DNA of 34,358 nt from Lentisphaera sp. GTDB taxonomy: Bacteria; Verrucomicrobiota; Lentisphaeria; Victivallales; GWF2-50-93. Position 1 is the first letter of the stretch, and each line of letters opens with the position of its first letter. A model generated the notes under the pieces. The model searched no databases, had not been told where the DNA came from, and worked only from the letters and a program-made list of their open reading frames with translations. The stretch spans positions 1 through 34,358 of the forward strand of contig DYMC01000002.1 in assembly GCA_020721745.1 (NCBI GenBank). The letters run 5' to 3'. Shown here piece by piece: positions 15,595 through 24,976 of this stretch. The position numbers were made by a program, and so were the translations under genes.

Positions 15595-17550
15595 ATGCCC
15601 AGAATCATTGAACTCCCGGACGGAAGGACGGTCGAGGTTCCTGACAATGTTCCCCTCGAGGAAGTTGAGAAGGCACTTCGGCAGCAGTATACCCCTCTAC
15701 AGTCCACTGCGCCGGCTCCGCAGCCCGCCGCACCGGCCCCACAACCACAGAAACCACTTGACTGGAAACAAGCCGTAGAGGGATATACCGGCTCCTATCT
15801 GCAGGGTGCTACGTTCGGATGGCTGGACGAGATCGCCGCCGGTATCCGTTCGATCATCTCCGACAAGCCGTACAACCAGATCTTACAGGAAGAACGTCAA
15901 AGGCTTGATGCCTTGCAACAGCGCCTCCCAGGCACGAAGGCGACGGAGCTTGCCGGCGCTATCGCATCCCCTGTAAATGCACTTCTACCGGGCGCTTCGG
16001 CTGGGGCATCCCTCCCCGCCCGTATGGGTCTTAGTGCTTTACAGGGTGGGGCCATGGGTGCTCTCGCTGGTCTTGGTGCTGGTGGAGAAGGACAGAAGGC
16101 GTCGACTGGTGCCCTATCTGGTCTTGCCGGTGCCGCGATTGGTGCCGCCGGCCCGCCCTTCTTCCGGACAATCGGGACAGCAGGATCATACTTGACTGAT
16201 TTGTTGAATCTTCGTGGTTTGCTCTCCAAAACTGGTGCGGTTGCTTCTCCAGAAAAAAGAGCCATGAACGTCATCAACGATTATTTGGCGATGGATCGGA
16301 CTACAGCCGGTGAAGCCGCCCGAAAGATTCAAGAAGCTAGAGAGATTGGCCGTCCGTTTACTGTCGCCGATACCGCCGGCGAGAACGTCCGGAATCTTGC
16401 TGATGCCGTGCTTTCTCAACCTTCGGCAGGGGCGGGGAAGTATATTGATCTCCTCGCCAAGAGATCGAAGGAAGAGGGCTCTCGTTTGGCCGATACTGTT
16501 CGCAATCTGGGGGCCGGTGTTCAATCTTATGCACATCGGAAGATTGAGTATAACCTCCTAAGGGCCCAGCAATTGCAACCGGCGTATGAACAGTTTTTGG
16601 ATTCTTGGAGCAAGACGAAGATTGATACTCCAAAGATTGTGAAGCTCCTGCACCGCCCCATCGGAAGAACACTATGGAGCAGAGCACAGCAGATGGCTGC
16701 AAACGAGGGCCGGAAGCTGCCGGAAGTGTATGGGCCCAACGGAGAGGTTACGGGTGTAGCTCCGGACCTTCGATCCATTGATTACATGAGAAAGGCTCTT
16801 CGTGACATGATCTATGTCGGTAAACGAACAGGCTCGTCCGGCAAAGAAGAGCGCCATATCATGATGCAGTACGAGAAAGAGCTGCTTGATGAAGTTGATA
16901 ACCTTGTGCCAGGATACCGTGATGTTCGCGAAGCATATTCTAAGGAGCTGGCCGTTCTTGATTCGGTGAAGAAAGGGGAGTCCCTCGCCAACCAGATCCA
17001 TAACTATCAGGATCTGGCCTTGGCCATTGATGAACACGAACCATCCCTTGTTCCGTATTTGATCGAGGGTATCAAAAGCGGCCTCGCCAAAAGGATGGAA
17101 GCAATGGACAGGGGCATTCCTTCCAGACTGTTGGCGGGCGGGCCGGCGAAAGAGGCCTCTCTAAGGAGGATCTATGGTTCCGATTACCCCGATCTCGCAC
17201 AGGCGATAGAAGCTGAACAGGCCATGCGCCGGACTGGCGCTACGGTTCTTGGCAACTCCCGAACGGCTAAGCGCCTGTCTCATCAAGAAGCCCTTGGGAT
17301 TGACAGCCCGCTGGCGTATGCTACGAAGTACGGTCTTATCGAACGCATGTTCCGGAACTTCCAGCAACCGATGATCAGGCGGAACGCCGATCTCCTGGCG
17401 GATCTCATGTTGGATCCAGATACGGCTTTGTCAACTGCTAGGAAAATGGAGTCCCTAAGAAGGACCATGGAAGAGGCGAACAAACGAATCCAGTACCGCT
17501 ATGGTCGAACTGGAGCCGCACTTGGATTACTGTTTGGAGGCAACGATTGA
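15595..17550 (+). CDS. Putative DNA ejection protein
   Basis: 651 residues. The N-terminus IIELPDGRTVEVPDNVPLEEVEKAL, then an Ala/Pro/Gln linker, then SYLQGATFGWLDEIAAGI is typical of podovirus ejection or internal virion proteins. Residues about 120-200 are Gly/Ala-rich and amphipathic (ALQGGAMGALAGLGAGG), suited to membrane insertion. The rest is a long helical region. Probably one of the proteins that extend the tail across the cell envelope. GGAGGTGG precedes the start. Confidence 0.7.
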   Translation: MPRIIELPDGRTVEVPDNVPLEEVEKALRQQYTPLQSTAPAPQPAAPAPQPQKPLDWKQAVEGYTGSYLQGATFGWLDEIAAGIRSIISDKPYNQILQEERQRLDALQQRLPGTKATELAGAIASPVNALLPGASAGASLPARMGLSALQGGAMGALAGLGAGGEGQKASTGALSGLAGAAIGAAGPPFFRTIGTAGSYLTDLLNLRGLLSKTGAVASPEKRAMNVINDYLAMDRTTAGEAARKIQEAREIGRPFTVADTAGENVRNLADAVLSQPSAGAGKYIDLLAKRSKEEGSRLADTVRNLGAGVQSYAHRKIEYNLLRAQQLQPAYEQFLDSWSKTKIDTPKIVKLLHRPIGRTLWSRAQQMAANEGRKLPEVYGPNGEVTGVAPDLRSIDYMRKALRDMIYVGKRTGSSGKEERHIMMQYEKELLDEVDNLVPGYRDVREAYSKELAVLDSVKKGESLANQIHNYQDLALAIDEHEPSLVPYLIEGIKSGLAKRMEAMDRGIPSRLLAGGPAKEASLRRIYGSDYPDLAQAIEAEQAMRRTGATVLGNSRTAKRLSHQEALGIDSPLAYATKYGLIERMFRNFQQPMIRRNADLLADLMLDPDTALSTARKMESLRRTMEEANKRIQYRYGRTGAALGLLFGGND

Positions 17551-17981
17551 TGAGTAGAAAAGAGGTTGTGGAGACAATCGCGCAAGCTATCGCCAGGATG
17601 GAGGGCTTCACCTCCGGAGCTTCGCGAATCGCCAGAGCCAACGCTAACCCCGGAAACATCAGGAAGTGGCATGGCCGTGATGGTAAGCCATATCCAACCG
17701 AGCATGGCTATGTTAACTTCGTCGCTTGGGCCGGCGGGAACGAAGCTAAGGGCCTCGAGGAAGGTTGGCGGATTCTTCGCGTCCTGATCGGCCAATACAT
17801 CGACGGGAAGTATACAGCCGGTCCTCCGACTTTCTACCAGATGTTTGAAAAGTACGCCCCTACCGAGGACCGCAACAACCCGCGTAATTACGCCCAATAC
17901 GTTGCTAACGCCCTTGGTGCCGATCCCGGCGATAGGATCATTGACGTGATTAATCGCCGAGAAAGGGAGGAAGAAGCATGA
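17550..17981 (+). CDS. Lysozyme-like endolysin
   Basis: 143 residues from the ATG at 17550, which overlaps the previous stop; a TTG one codon earlier is possible. AIARMEGF (E18 as probable catalytic Glu), NPGNIRKW, FVAWAGGNEAKGLEEGW and YAPTEDRNNPRNYAQYVANALG match the small phage muramidase/transglycosylase-like hydrolases. It would cut peptidoglycan at the end of infection, or locally during entry if it is in the virion. No signal peptide is visible, so export would depend on the holin-like proteins downstream. Confidence 0.78.
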   Translation: MSRKEVVETIAQAIARMEGFTSGASRIARANANPGNIRKWHGRDGKPYPTEHGYVNFVAWAGGNEAKGLEEGWRILRVLIGQYIDGKYTAGPPTFYQMFEKYAPTEDRNNPRNYAQYVANALGADPGDRIIDVINRREREEEA

Positions 17982-18679
17982 ACCTTGTGATGTACTTTCT
18001 TAAGGCCGCACTACTCGTCATGGCCTCTGTAGCCTGCGGAGGGATCTATATGCTTACCCTCCAGCTCAAGACTGAAACCGAGGTCCGGACGATTGTGACG
18101 TATGAATTGTTGACAGAAGTGTCAACGTTGCGTGCGCAATTGATCAAAGAAGTGGATCTCCTCCGTCAAGACATGAAGCAGGAAACGAGTGCATTTCGTG
18201 CCGCCGCGCAGCACGAAATTGCAATGACACGTAAAGAAGCACGTCAGGAACTGGCGGAATCACGTGAGAAGCTTCTTGCGGAGCTGCACCCGGTTCTCCA
18301 GCGGACGGAATCCCTTCTTGCGACCTACGAAGCTCTTCCTGATAGGGCTGCATATGCCAACAGATGGCTATGGGACTGCGAGAACTATCCTGCTTGTTTG
18401 CAGTCGCAAGCACTGGCACTCGTTGGTTCTGCACGGTATACGATGGGCCAGATCGCCAAATCAGCTCCGAAGGTTGCCACCGCCGTAGAGGCTACAGCTC
18501 AGAGCGCTGCAGCCACAGCGCAAGCCAGCGCGGCGACAGCTAACCAAGTTCAACAACTGACCAAGCCGGGACCGAAGTGGCTGAGATATCTTGGAATCGG
18601 AGCTTCCGTCGCCGTGCCGGCGTCTCAAATCGCGATTCCATTCATTGTTAGTAAAATAGAATCAGGAGGTGGAAAATGA
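17978..18679 (+). CDS. Membrane-anchored coiled-coil protein of lysis cassette
   Basis: 233 residues. A transmembrane segment lies at about 5-27, then a long coiled coil (about 45-120, Glu/Arg-rich). A Trp/Cys-containing segment, RWLWDCENYPACLQSQ, gives two Cys six residues apart that could form a disulfide. An Ala-rich stretch and a C-terminal hydrophobic segment (about 205-228) follow. The layout fits an envelope-spanning or spanin-like role, but no known spanin family is recognised. Confidence 0.65.
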   Translation: MNLVMYFLKAALLVMASVACGGIYMLTLQLKTETEVRTIVTYELLTEVSTLRAQLIKEVDLLRQDMKQETSAFRAAAQHEIAMTRKEARQELAESREKLLAELHPVLQRTESLLATYEALPDRAAYANRWLWDCENYPACLQSQALALVGSARYTMGQIAKSAPKVATAVEATAQSAAATAQASAATANQVQQLTKPGPKWLRYLGIGASVAVPASQIAIPFIVSKIESGGGK

Positions 18680-18906
18680 ACAAGCTTAAGACGATTGTCT
18701 CTTTGCTTCCGACGATTTTCAGCGCCGTGAAATCGATCGAAGAGGCGGCCAACCTTCCAAGAATCGGTTCCCAGAAGCTCGCATTGCTTATGGAACTGAT
18801 TGGAGCGGTTTATCCGGAAGTGGATGCGATCCGTGAAGCCGTAGAAAAGGTGGTTGCCGCCGTTGTTAAGTTCTTTAACGGTGTTGGAATCTTCAAGAAG
18901 TCGTAA
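18676..18906 (+). CDS. Small amphipathic protein of lysis cassette
   Basis: 76 residues, two amphipathic or hydrophobic helices (LKTIVSLLPTIFSAVKSIEEAA and REAVEKVVAAVVKFFNGVGIF). GGAGGTGG lies just upstream of the ATG. It overlaps both neighbours by a few bases. Holin-like or membrane-active function is possible; no family recognised. Confidence 0.6.
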   Translation: MNKLKTIVSLLPTIFSAVKSIEEAANLPRIGSQKLALLMELIGAVYPEVDAIREAVEKVVAAVVKFFNGVGIFKKS

Positions 18907-19085
18907 TGAAACTCGAATGGCTCAATTCAGTTGAAGGGAGAACGGTCGTGGCGATTCTGATGATCGCTGCGGCCTTCTCCCTCCGCATCTTTCAGCAGGA
19001 GTGGGCACGGGACATGTTTGTATTCGGGATGGCGTTGCTGGCAAGAGAAATGGGAGTGAAGGATGGAACAAGAGAGGATCATTGA
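18906..19085 (+). CDS. 59-residue membrane protein, holin candidate
   Basis: This short gene starts at an ATG that overlaps the previous stop (TAATG) and ends at 19085, 23 bases inside the next gene. A hydrophobic segment covers residues 13-26 (TVVAILMIAAAFSL). A second, weaker one lies at about 37-46 (MFVFGMALLA), followed by a charged tail. Size, location after the endolysin and the tight overlaps on both sides suggest a holin or pinholin. Confidence 0.7.
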   Translation: MKLEWLNSVEGRTVVAILMIAAAFSLRIFQQEWARDMFVFGMALLAREMGVKDGTREDH

Positions 19086-19374
19086 ACATCTCGTGCAAAT
19101 CGAAAGACAACAGGCGGGAATGAGCACGAAGCTGGACGAACTGGCCTCCGACATGCAGAAATTGTGCTCAATCGTCGAACAGCACTCAGCCGGCATCAAC
19201 GGATACGGTTATCGGCTTTCATACGTTGAAAAGAAGGTTGAGAAACTTGAGGAAGTTGCGGAGGAGCACAGGGCAGCCGTAAACAGCCTCCGGGGCATGC
19301 GGATTGTTGTTAGCGGCATCATAACTATCCTGGCTGCTGCTGGTACCGCTCTTGGGTACTTTCTCTGGAGGTGA
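19063..19374 (+). CDS. XhlA-like holin component
   Basis: 103 residues: an N-terminal coiled coil (about 1-75, with EKKVEKLEEVAEEH) and one C-terminal transmembrane segment (about 80-102, IVVSGIITILAAAGTALGYFLW). This layout matches haemolysin XhlA-type membrane proteins that cooperate with holins. GGGAGTGAAGG lies upstream of the ATG at 19063. Confidence 0.7.
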   Translation: MEQERIIEHLVQIERQQAGMSTKLDELASDMQKLCSIVEQHSAGINGYGYRLSYVEKKVEKLEEVAEEHRAAVNSLRGMRIVVSGIITILAAAGTALGYFLWR

Positions 19375-19377
19375 TAG

Positions 19378-22005
19378 ATGCCCTTCAATTGGTTGAATCC
19401 GGACTATGCAGAACGATATGGCGGGCTTGTTCGCGGGGCCAAAGAACTATGGAACAGCCTTAAACAGATTCCGGGCTTGCTTACCGCACCGGAGCAATTT
19501 ACTACTCCGGAGAGAGCTGTTCAGAAGATCCAACAGCGCAACAAAGCGATGCTTTCCGGAGCTGCGGGGGCTATTCTTGGGTATCCAGTCGATACCATTG
19601 AAGGGATTGCAACGCTCGGCAATCTGGGCTCTCGGGTCCTTGGGGGACCATATTACAAGGGAGAGATCTCTCTCCCATACAATTCAGCACGAATCGCCGA
19701 GAAGTTGAATGCAAACTTGGGGATTAATGATCCCAAGGCCGTGATGCTCTCTATGCTGACTGCGGGGCTCTTAGGCTCCGTTCTGCCGGATCCAACAGGA
19801 AACCTTGGCGACGCTAAAAAAGCGGCTAAAGCTGTGAACACCAGTAAAAAGGGTATTCACGCTGCAGTAAAAGAACTGAAAGCCGGCGAAGAAGCGGCGG
19901 CTGCGGAGCAATACCAGAAAATCCTCGAAAGACCCGTCATCCCACCGGAAAAGATACCGGGTGGGGAAGTGATAGCGAATCTTCCGGACGAACAAGAATT
20001 CAACATCGCAAAGAGCAAACTGCCGGAAGGGATCCTAATGCCTTCACTTAAAGTCCGTGAGGCTATTGGAACAGACTATAACCCAAACCAAACGAAATCC
20101 CTTGTCAACCGTGTTTTGTCCACTCCGATTGCGCCGCCACAGAAACAGAAAGGAACAAGTGAGTGGGTTAGAGGCAAGTCCCTGGAAGAGGCGACTAAAA
20201 CCGGTCTGTCAAACATGTCCCCGAAATCGTTTGTCTTCAGGGACAAACTCGGTACACGTCATGTCGTTGATCCAGCCAAATTCGTTGACGATTTGTCTGC
20301 AACTATCGCCACCCTTGCGGATCTGGCTTTGCAGGCGGCTCCATGGTCGAAGGAATGGTACGCTAAAAGCCGGCTCGGAATTGTATCCCAATCCCCGAAC
20401 CCAAAGGCGGCAAGAAACCTAGCAAGGATATACTCGTTGACAAGCGGCAGGAAAGACGTTTCGGACAGCCTCCAGCTGACATCACAGATCCTTAATGCGA
20501 GGCGGGAAGGTCTGTACTATCCCATCATGAACGCCGACATGGAGGGCTATACACCGGCAATTGTTCAGGGGCTCGAGGGCCGTCTGGATGTGCCGTCGAC
20601 ACCGAAATATGGTCCTTTCTTCGGAAGCCTGACGCCGGGAGGGGAAGCATTAAACCGGCCCGGAGGGGCTTTCATCGGGACCGTCAATGACGCCTTCATG
20701 TCCCGTCTTTACCCCATGATCGTAAACAAGTCGATTGATCTCGATCCCAACAGCCCTACCTTCGGAAAGATCCTGGACAGAGAGCGTGCGGCTTCTGTGG
20801 GTATGACCGACGCCATGCATAATCTTTTTGATAGGGCTTCTCTCCGTGTAGCTAATGCCATGGGCTTGAACCCCGAAAGCATTCAATCCTTGGTATGGGT
20901 AGCTATCAGAGGGATAGACGATTACAGCACGAAGAACAACAAGAAAACCCTCATGCAGGCAATCGCGGATGCTTCGGACTCTATCCCGGACATCATTCAC
21001 CGGAAGGGTGTAAGCCTAGGGTTCGAATTCATGCCCGACTCCACCCCCGAGGCCGGCTTCAACATCACAAAGGCTCCGGATAAAACAAAAAGAGCCTATG
21101 AAGCCGGAATGGAGAAGGTATTCAAAAAGTCCGGCTATAAGATCGGACAGGCTGAAACCTATGCAGCGCCAACGTCTCTTACTTATGGACATTGGAGGGG
21201 ACCCGGAGGGGTTGAGAATAACCGCTTGGTTACGCTTGGAATGCCGATCTCTACGACGGGAGCTACTGCAGATACCCTAATGCAGGACCCAAACGCATTG
21301 AAGCGTTTCCAGCGTGTTGGTACGTTGTTCCAACTGATGCACGGTCAACAGGGGGTTGGAACTATCACCCCGTTTACAGCGAAGTCCATCAAGAAGGAAC
21401 AACTCAACGGCTTCATGGTGGCCAACAAAGACGGAAAGCAGTTCACTTTGAAACAGCTGGAGAAGATTGGTACTGCAGCAGAGAATCTCGGCTTTGGGGT
21501 TGCATCCAGAGGGAATCATCTCTATATCACGGACTTTAACGACAAGATCGTTGGGGAAGAGATGATGGGGAAGATGGAGCAACTGAAAGAAGAGATTAAG
21601 AAAGCCGGCGTTAAAACCAGCGAATTCACACCGGTTAGAATTCTTAGCACCTACCAGAGTCTTCCCTGGCGAGAATCAAAAGTCGGGTCCGGCAAGGTCA
21701 CCGGGCAAGCCGCAAAACTCCTCGAGGGCGGCTTTACTGACGAAGAAACCAGGCGTGCCATTATGGAAACGGCCAAGGGCATAAACAGAGTGAACAGCCG
21801 ATTCGGATATGGTGAGAATATCAGGCCCGACATGAAGAACCTCTTGGATGTTCTCGGAAGCGAAGAAGTTCTAAAGAAAGGCCCAAGCGCTGTTCTCCGG
21901 GAAGCACTTGAAAAGGGCCTCCCTCTTCCGGTCATCCTTGGAAGCATCTATCTTTCTCAAAAGAAAGACCAAGAGAAACGAAAAGGACAATCGTTGATCT
22001 TTTAG
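19378..22005 (+). CDS. Large phage protein, DUF7178-like central region, possibly virion-delivered
   Basis: 875 residues. A Gly/Ala-rich hydrophobic N-terminal part (MLSGAAGAILGYPVDTI; VMLSMLTAGLLGSVLP) resembles ejection proteins. The middle has WSKEWYAKSRLGI, then AARNLARIYSLTSGRKDVSDSLQLTSQIL, then MTDAMHNLFDRASLRVANAMGLNPESIQSLVWVAIRG. This succession resembles polyvalent phage proteins with a DUF7178-like helical domain, an assignment made from memory of the pattern. The C-terminus is helical with a short hydrophobic patch (LPLPVILGSIYL). It is the last rightward gene; GGAGGTGATAG precedes the ATG. Its stop overlaps the stop of the convergent kinase gene. It may be packaged and injected, or act on host DNA. 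Confidence 0.6.
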   Translation: MPFNWLNPDYAERYGGLVRGAKELWNSLKQIPGLLTAPEQFTTPERAVQKIQQRNKAMLSGAAGAILGYPVDTIEGIATLGNLGSRVLGGPYYKGEISLPYNSARIAEKLNANLGINDPKAVMLSMLTAGLLGSVLPDPTGNLGDAKKAAKAVNTSKKGIHAAVKELKAGEEAAAAEQYQKILERPVIPPEKIPGGEVIANLPDEQEFNIAKSKLPEGILMPSLKVREAIGTDYNPNQTKSLVNRVLSTPIAPPQKQKGTSEWVRGKSLEEATKTGLSNMSPKSFVFRDKLGTRHVVDPAKFVDDLSATIATLADLALQAAPWSKEWYAKSRLGIVSQSPNPKAARNLARIYSLTSGRKDVSDSLQLTSQILNARREGLYYPIMNADMEGYTPAIVQGLEGRLDVPSTPKYGPFFGSLTPGGEALNRPGGAFIGTVNDAFMSRLYPMIVNKSIDLDPNSPTFGKILDRERAASVGMTDAMHNLFDRASLRVANAMGLNPESIQSLVWVAIRGIDDYSTKNNKKTLMQAIADASDSIPDIIHRKGVSLGFEFMPDSTPEAGFNITKAPDKTKRAYEAGMEKVFKKSGYKIGQAETYAAPTSLTYGHWRGPGGVENNRLVTLGMPISTTGATADTLMQDPNALKRFQRVGTLFQLMHGQQGVGTITPFTAKSIKKEQLNGFMVANKDGKQFTLKQLEKIGTAAENLGFGVASRGNHLYITDFNDKIVGEEMMGKMEQLKEEIKKAGVKTSEFTPVRILSTYQSLPWRESKVGSGKVTGQAAKLLEGGFTDEETRRAIMETAKGINRVNSRFGYGENIRPDMKNLLDVLGSEEVLKKGPSAVLREALEKGLPLPVILGSIYLSQKKDQEKRKGQSLIF

Positions 22006-22664
22006 AAGAAAAGAATACCACTAAAAATAGGAGCCTGTTCGAATTCCGAACGGATTTGGTGTATCGCCTCCGTCGGAAGCTTTGACAGGTGATAAACCCA
22101 TTCGACAAGGTCCGGGAGGGGTCTGTCTGTCTCAAGACACAAATCAACGTACTCCGGACTGACGCCCTGTTCGGAAGGGTGCGTATAATCTACGTTCGGA
22201 TCTTGTCGATCGCTTAGCAACTGAAAGACAACTCCGCCTAGACTGCGGATCTTTTTGGCTTCGACATCGAACCGCAGATCATCAAACACAACAAGTTTGT
22301 AAGCCTTAGTAATCGGCCAACTTACATGCGAAACCCAGTACTCGTCGTCCTTCTTTTTTCTCCACGCGCCGTACCGTTGAAGAAGCTGGCGCACCCACGG
22401 TTCCGTTGGTTTCTTCCACAAAACGTTAGGATCCTTAGGCTTGTCCTTCGGGATCTCAATATCTTTCAACGGAAAACCCTTCGGCCACTTGTTGCTGATC
22501 AAACACTCTGAAACCTCAACGCGGAGAGGCTGAGCAAACGAGAAGACAGCTGCAAGGGGATTCCCAGGCTTACTAGAAATATTCATAAGATCAACAACGG
22601 CTTTAGCTAAGGTAGACTTCCCGGATCCAGCCTTGCCAGTTAGAGCAACATAGTGCGTACTCAT
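22002..22664 (-). CDS. Deoxynucleoside monophosphate kinase
   Basis: 220 residues. The P-loop GKAGSGKST is at 10-18. RQLLQRYGAWRKKKDDEYWVSHV and VVFDDLRFDVEAKKIRSLGGVVFQLL match phage dNMP kinases (T4 gp1 type), which phosphorylate dNMPs to feed DNA synthesis. It is the last gene of the leftward replication operon, overlapping the primase-helicase stop by 4 bases. AAGGAG lies upstream of the ATG at 22664. Confidence 0.85.
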   Translation of the reverse strand: MSTHYVALTGKAGSGKSTLAKAVVDLMNISSKPGNPLAAVFSFAQPLRVEVSECLISNKWPKGFPLKDIEIPKDKPKDPNVLWKKPTEPWVRQLLQRYGAWRKKKDDEYWVSHVSWPITKAYKLVVFDDLRFDVEAKKIRSLGGVVFQLLSDRQDPNVDYTHPSEQGVSPEYVDLCLETDRPLPDLVEWVYHLSKLPTEAIHQIRSEFEQAPIFSGILFF

Positions 22665-24976
22665 TTCAGTTTGACTCCTTCCACTATGATACCGTCTTTT
22701 CGTCTGCTACGTTTGAAGCCACGATCCCTAAGGAGAACGGAGAAGCGCTTCTTGCTGGTCGGTTCGATCTCGTTCCGTGAACACCACGAGATCCAGCTTT
22801 CATATAGGGCCGTGAAATCAGCTTCCCCCTCCAGCGCACAACTTTCCTTGAACCACAAGGCCAAGGGGTCGTTATCCTCCATGTATTCTTCCGTGCCTTC
22901 ATCTACAACCCTAGGAGAGATAAGGCCGTGCTTAAGCCATTCCCTTGTACCGACCATCATCCAGTTCAAGATCCTCCCCGCTTCCACCGCCAGCTCATCA
23001 ACAAGGTCCTTGTTGATCTTAGACGGGACATTGGTCGCGGGCAAGAACCTGAACCTTCTCCGAATGGCAGCATCAACGCGCTTGAGTTCCGGTCTGGCGT
23101 TTGCAACGAACAGAAGCTTACAAACAGGCTCAAACTCAAACGGTTCGTGGTACAAGTACCTGCCCATCATCTTGTCCCCACTCGAAACGTCTTTGAGGAG
23201 ACCCTCATCCCATACGCTCCCCTCCCGTGCTTCCGACGCTACCACCAGCCTCGGACCAGACAGCCAGGACATCTCGGAGAGAGAATGGCCGTTGAATTTT
23301 GTCATGAACGCATCCATGGGTGCCTTCCTGCAATAATCACCCATGACCTTCATGACGGTGGATGTGAAGACGCTCTTGCCGTTTCCACCGGGTCCCCACA
23401 TAAACCACAAGAGCTGCTCCTTCATACTTCCAGTCAACCAGTACCCACAGATTCTCTGCAGGTAGGAGACGTATTCATCGTCGCCCCTGGTGAGATCGGA
23501 CAGAAACTGCAGCCACTTCCGGGGAGCACCGGAATCAGGAGCAACAGAGGTCAACTTCGTTACATAGCACTCGGAATTCGGAGTGGCTTGTTGGCCAGTG
23601 GTCACATCAAACACACCAGCCGGCGTGCCCAACAGATACGGCGTCCGATCCAGCATCGCCTCCGTCACAACCGTGTTCGGTGATTTAGACATCAGCGTCA
23701 CTACGTTCTCAACGGTCCGTCTGCTCAGGATGGATCTCACCACAGGTGGGATCTTCTCCCCCGGTCCAAGGCTGGCTAACTTGGCATTGCTGATCTTGGT
23801 AAGGACGTCTATAGCTGCATTCCAGACTCTCTCTGTTTCGTCGATAGACCAAATCTTTCCGTCCCAGACATACCATACGCCCCTGCTGACGTTGTACCGG
23901 ACCTGCAAGCCACACTTTTCTAGAACACGTTCTTTGAGCCATGCCTCGGAATACTCTGCTTTTGGATCCACCGATTTATCTGGCTTAACCATCTCAACGG
24001 GATCAAACTCAACCGTAGCGGCGTTGAACCCAAACCGCCTAGCCTGGTCCAGCAACCACGACCATCCGATCCGGAAGGGTGGCTTGAGAGAGTCCCAATC
24101 CCTTTTGCACCCGGCTTCCGTGTTCTTGATACCATCCCGTCCGGGCCACTTCAGTGCCCACATCAGCCACGCTTTGTATGCCTCCTCAGGCCACTTCGAC
24201 CCGGCTGCCTTTGCGGCTATCGCGACGGTGATGTAATCGGCCCGGAAGGGATGGGACTCCACCGTATTCGGGATTGACTCCATAACAGACTTAAGCTTAT
24301 GGAGAGAAGGGGCGATAATGGATTCCGTATCGGAATTCTTGTGGAGGGGTCGTGCGGAGCTAAGTTCGGCTTCCCATCCAATCCGCTGGACAGCCGAAAC
24401 GATCTTCTCTAAGGTAGCTTGAGCACTCTTCCTAGAAAGCACTGGAAGATCGCTTGGTGCTGGTAAATCGTTAGGCCATGTATACGGACAGCCGGACGGG
24501 TGGATCCCAGAGATGAGATATTGCTGCCCGTCACCCAGAACCTCTACCAAGTACCGTTCATCGTTTCGGTGGATATCCACCCTCAGGCGTGGAAACGGGT
24601 CCCCCTCCAAACGGAAGGGGTACAAACGCTTTGGTGCCTGCCCGACGCGGTAATGAACAGCGCCGAGGGACTCCTCCACCACCCTGCTTACGACTCCGAC
24701 AAGCTGCTCGTCCTTGATGTCAATATCGATTGCCGGGAACACCCTTGCACGAAGGCCGATGTTAGCCCCGGTCTCGTCCATCTGGACGGCCTCTTCATAC
24801 GCTGTTGGGCCAAACGACCAGGCATAACCTCCCCAAAAACCAGATCGATATCGAATTCCGGGTGCCTTACCACGTGCGGCTGGTGGAATAGTAGAGTCAG
24901 GATCCAACGGCGCGTTCGGGGGCACGACGGACACGAGTTCGTCGTACCCGATCATGAAGAGCTTTCGGGCTGTCAT
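22661..24976 (-). CDS. Primase-polymerase / SF3 helicase (D5-like)
   Basis: 771 residues. The N-terminal PrimPol-like domain (about 1-250) has catalytic DID at 84-86 and the segment GDGQQYLISGIHPSG at 148-162. A D5_N-like linker is at about 340-500. The SF3 helicase core has Walker A GPGGNGKS at 528-535, Walker B LVVASE at 577-582, LLFVANARPEL with the sensor Asn at 626, and RRRF at 639-642. It should both prime and unwind, as in other phages lacking a separate primase. It overlaps the polymerase gene by 4 bases. Confidence 0.92.
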   Translation of the reverse strand: MTARKLFMIGYDELVSVVPPNAPLDPDSTIPPAARGKAPGIRYRSGFWGGYAWSFGPTAYEEAVQMDETGANIGLRARVFPAIDIDIKDEQLVGVVSRVVEESLGAVHYRVGQAPKRLYPFRLEGDPFPRLRVDIHRNDERYLVEVLGDGQQYLISGIHPSGCPYTWPNDLPAPSDLPVLSRKSAQATLEKIVSAVQRIGWEAELSSARPLHKNSDTESIIAPSLHKLKSVMESIPNTVESHPFRADYITVAIAAKAAGSKWPEEAYKAWLMWALKWPGRDGIKNTEAGCKRDWDSLKPPFRIGWSWLLDQARRFGFNAATVEFDPVEMVKPDKSVDPKAEYSEAWLKERVLEKCGLQVRYNVSRGVWYVWDGKIWSIDETERVWNAAIDVLTKISNAKLASLGPGEKIPPVVRSILSRRTVENVVTLMSKSPNTVVTEAMLDRTPYLLGTPAGVFDVTTGQQATPNSECYVTKLTSVAPDSGAPRKWLQFLSDLTRGDDEYVSYLQRICGYWLTGSMKEQLLWFMWGPGGNGKSVFTSTVMKVMGDYCRKAPMDAFMTKFNGHSLSEMSWLSGPRLVVASEAREGSVWDEGLLKDVSSGDKMMGRYLYHEPFEFEPVCKLLFVANARPELKRVDAAIRRRFRFLPATNVPSKINKDLVDELAVEAGRILNWMMVGTREWLKHGLISPRVVDEGTEEYMEDNDPLALWFKESCALEGEADFTALYESWISWCSRNEIEPTSKKRFSVLLRDRGFKRSRRKDGIIVEGVKLK

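Noticed and set aside
22653..23683. Rightward frames over the primase-helicase gene
   Set aside because: Antisense to a gene with full PrimPol and SF3 motifs.
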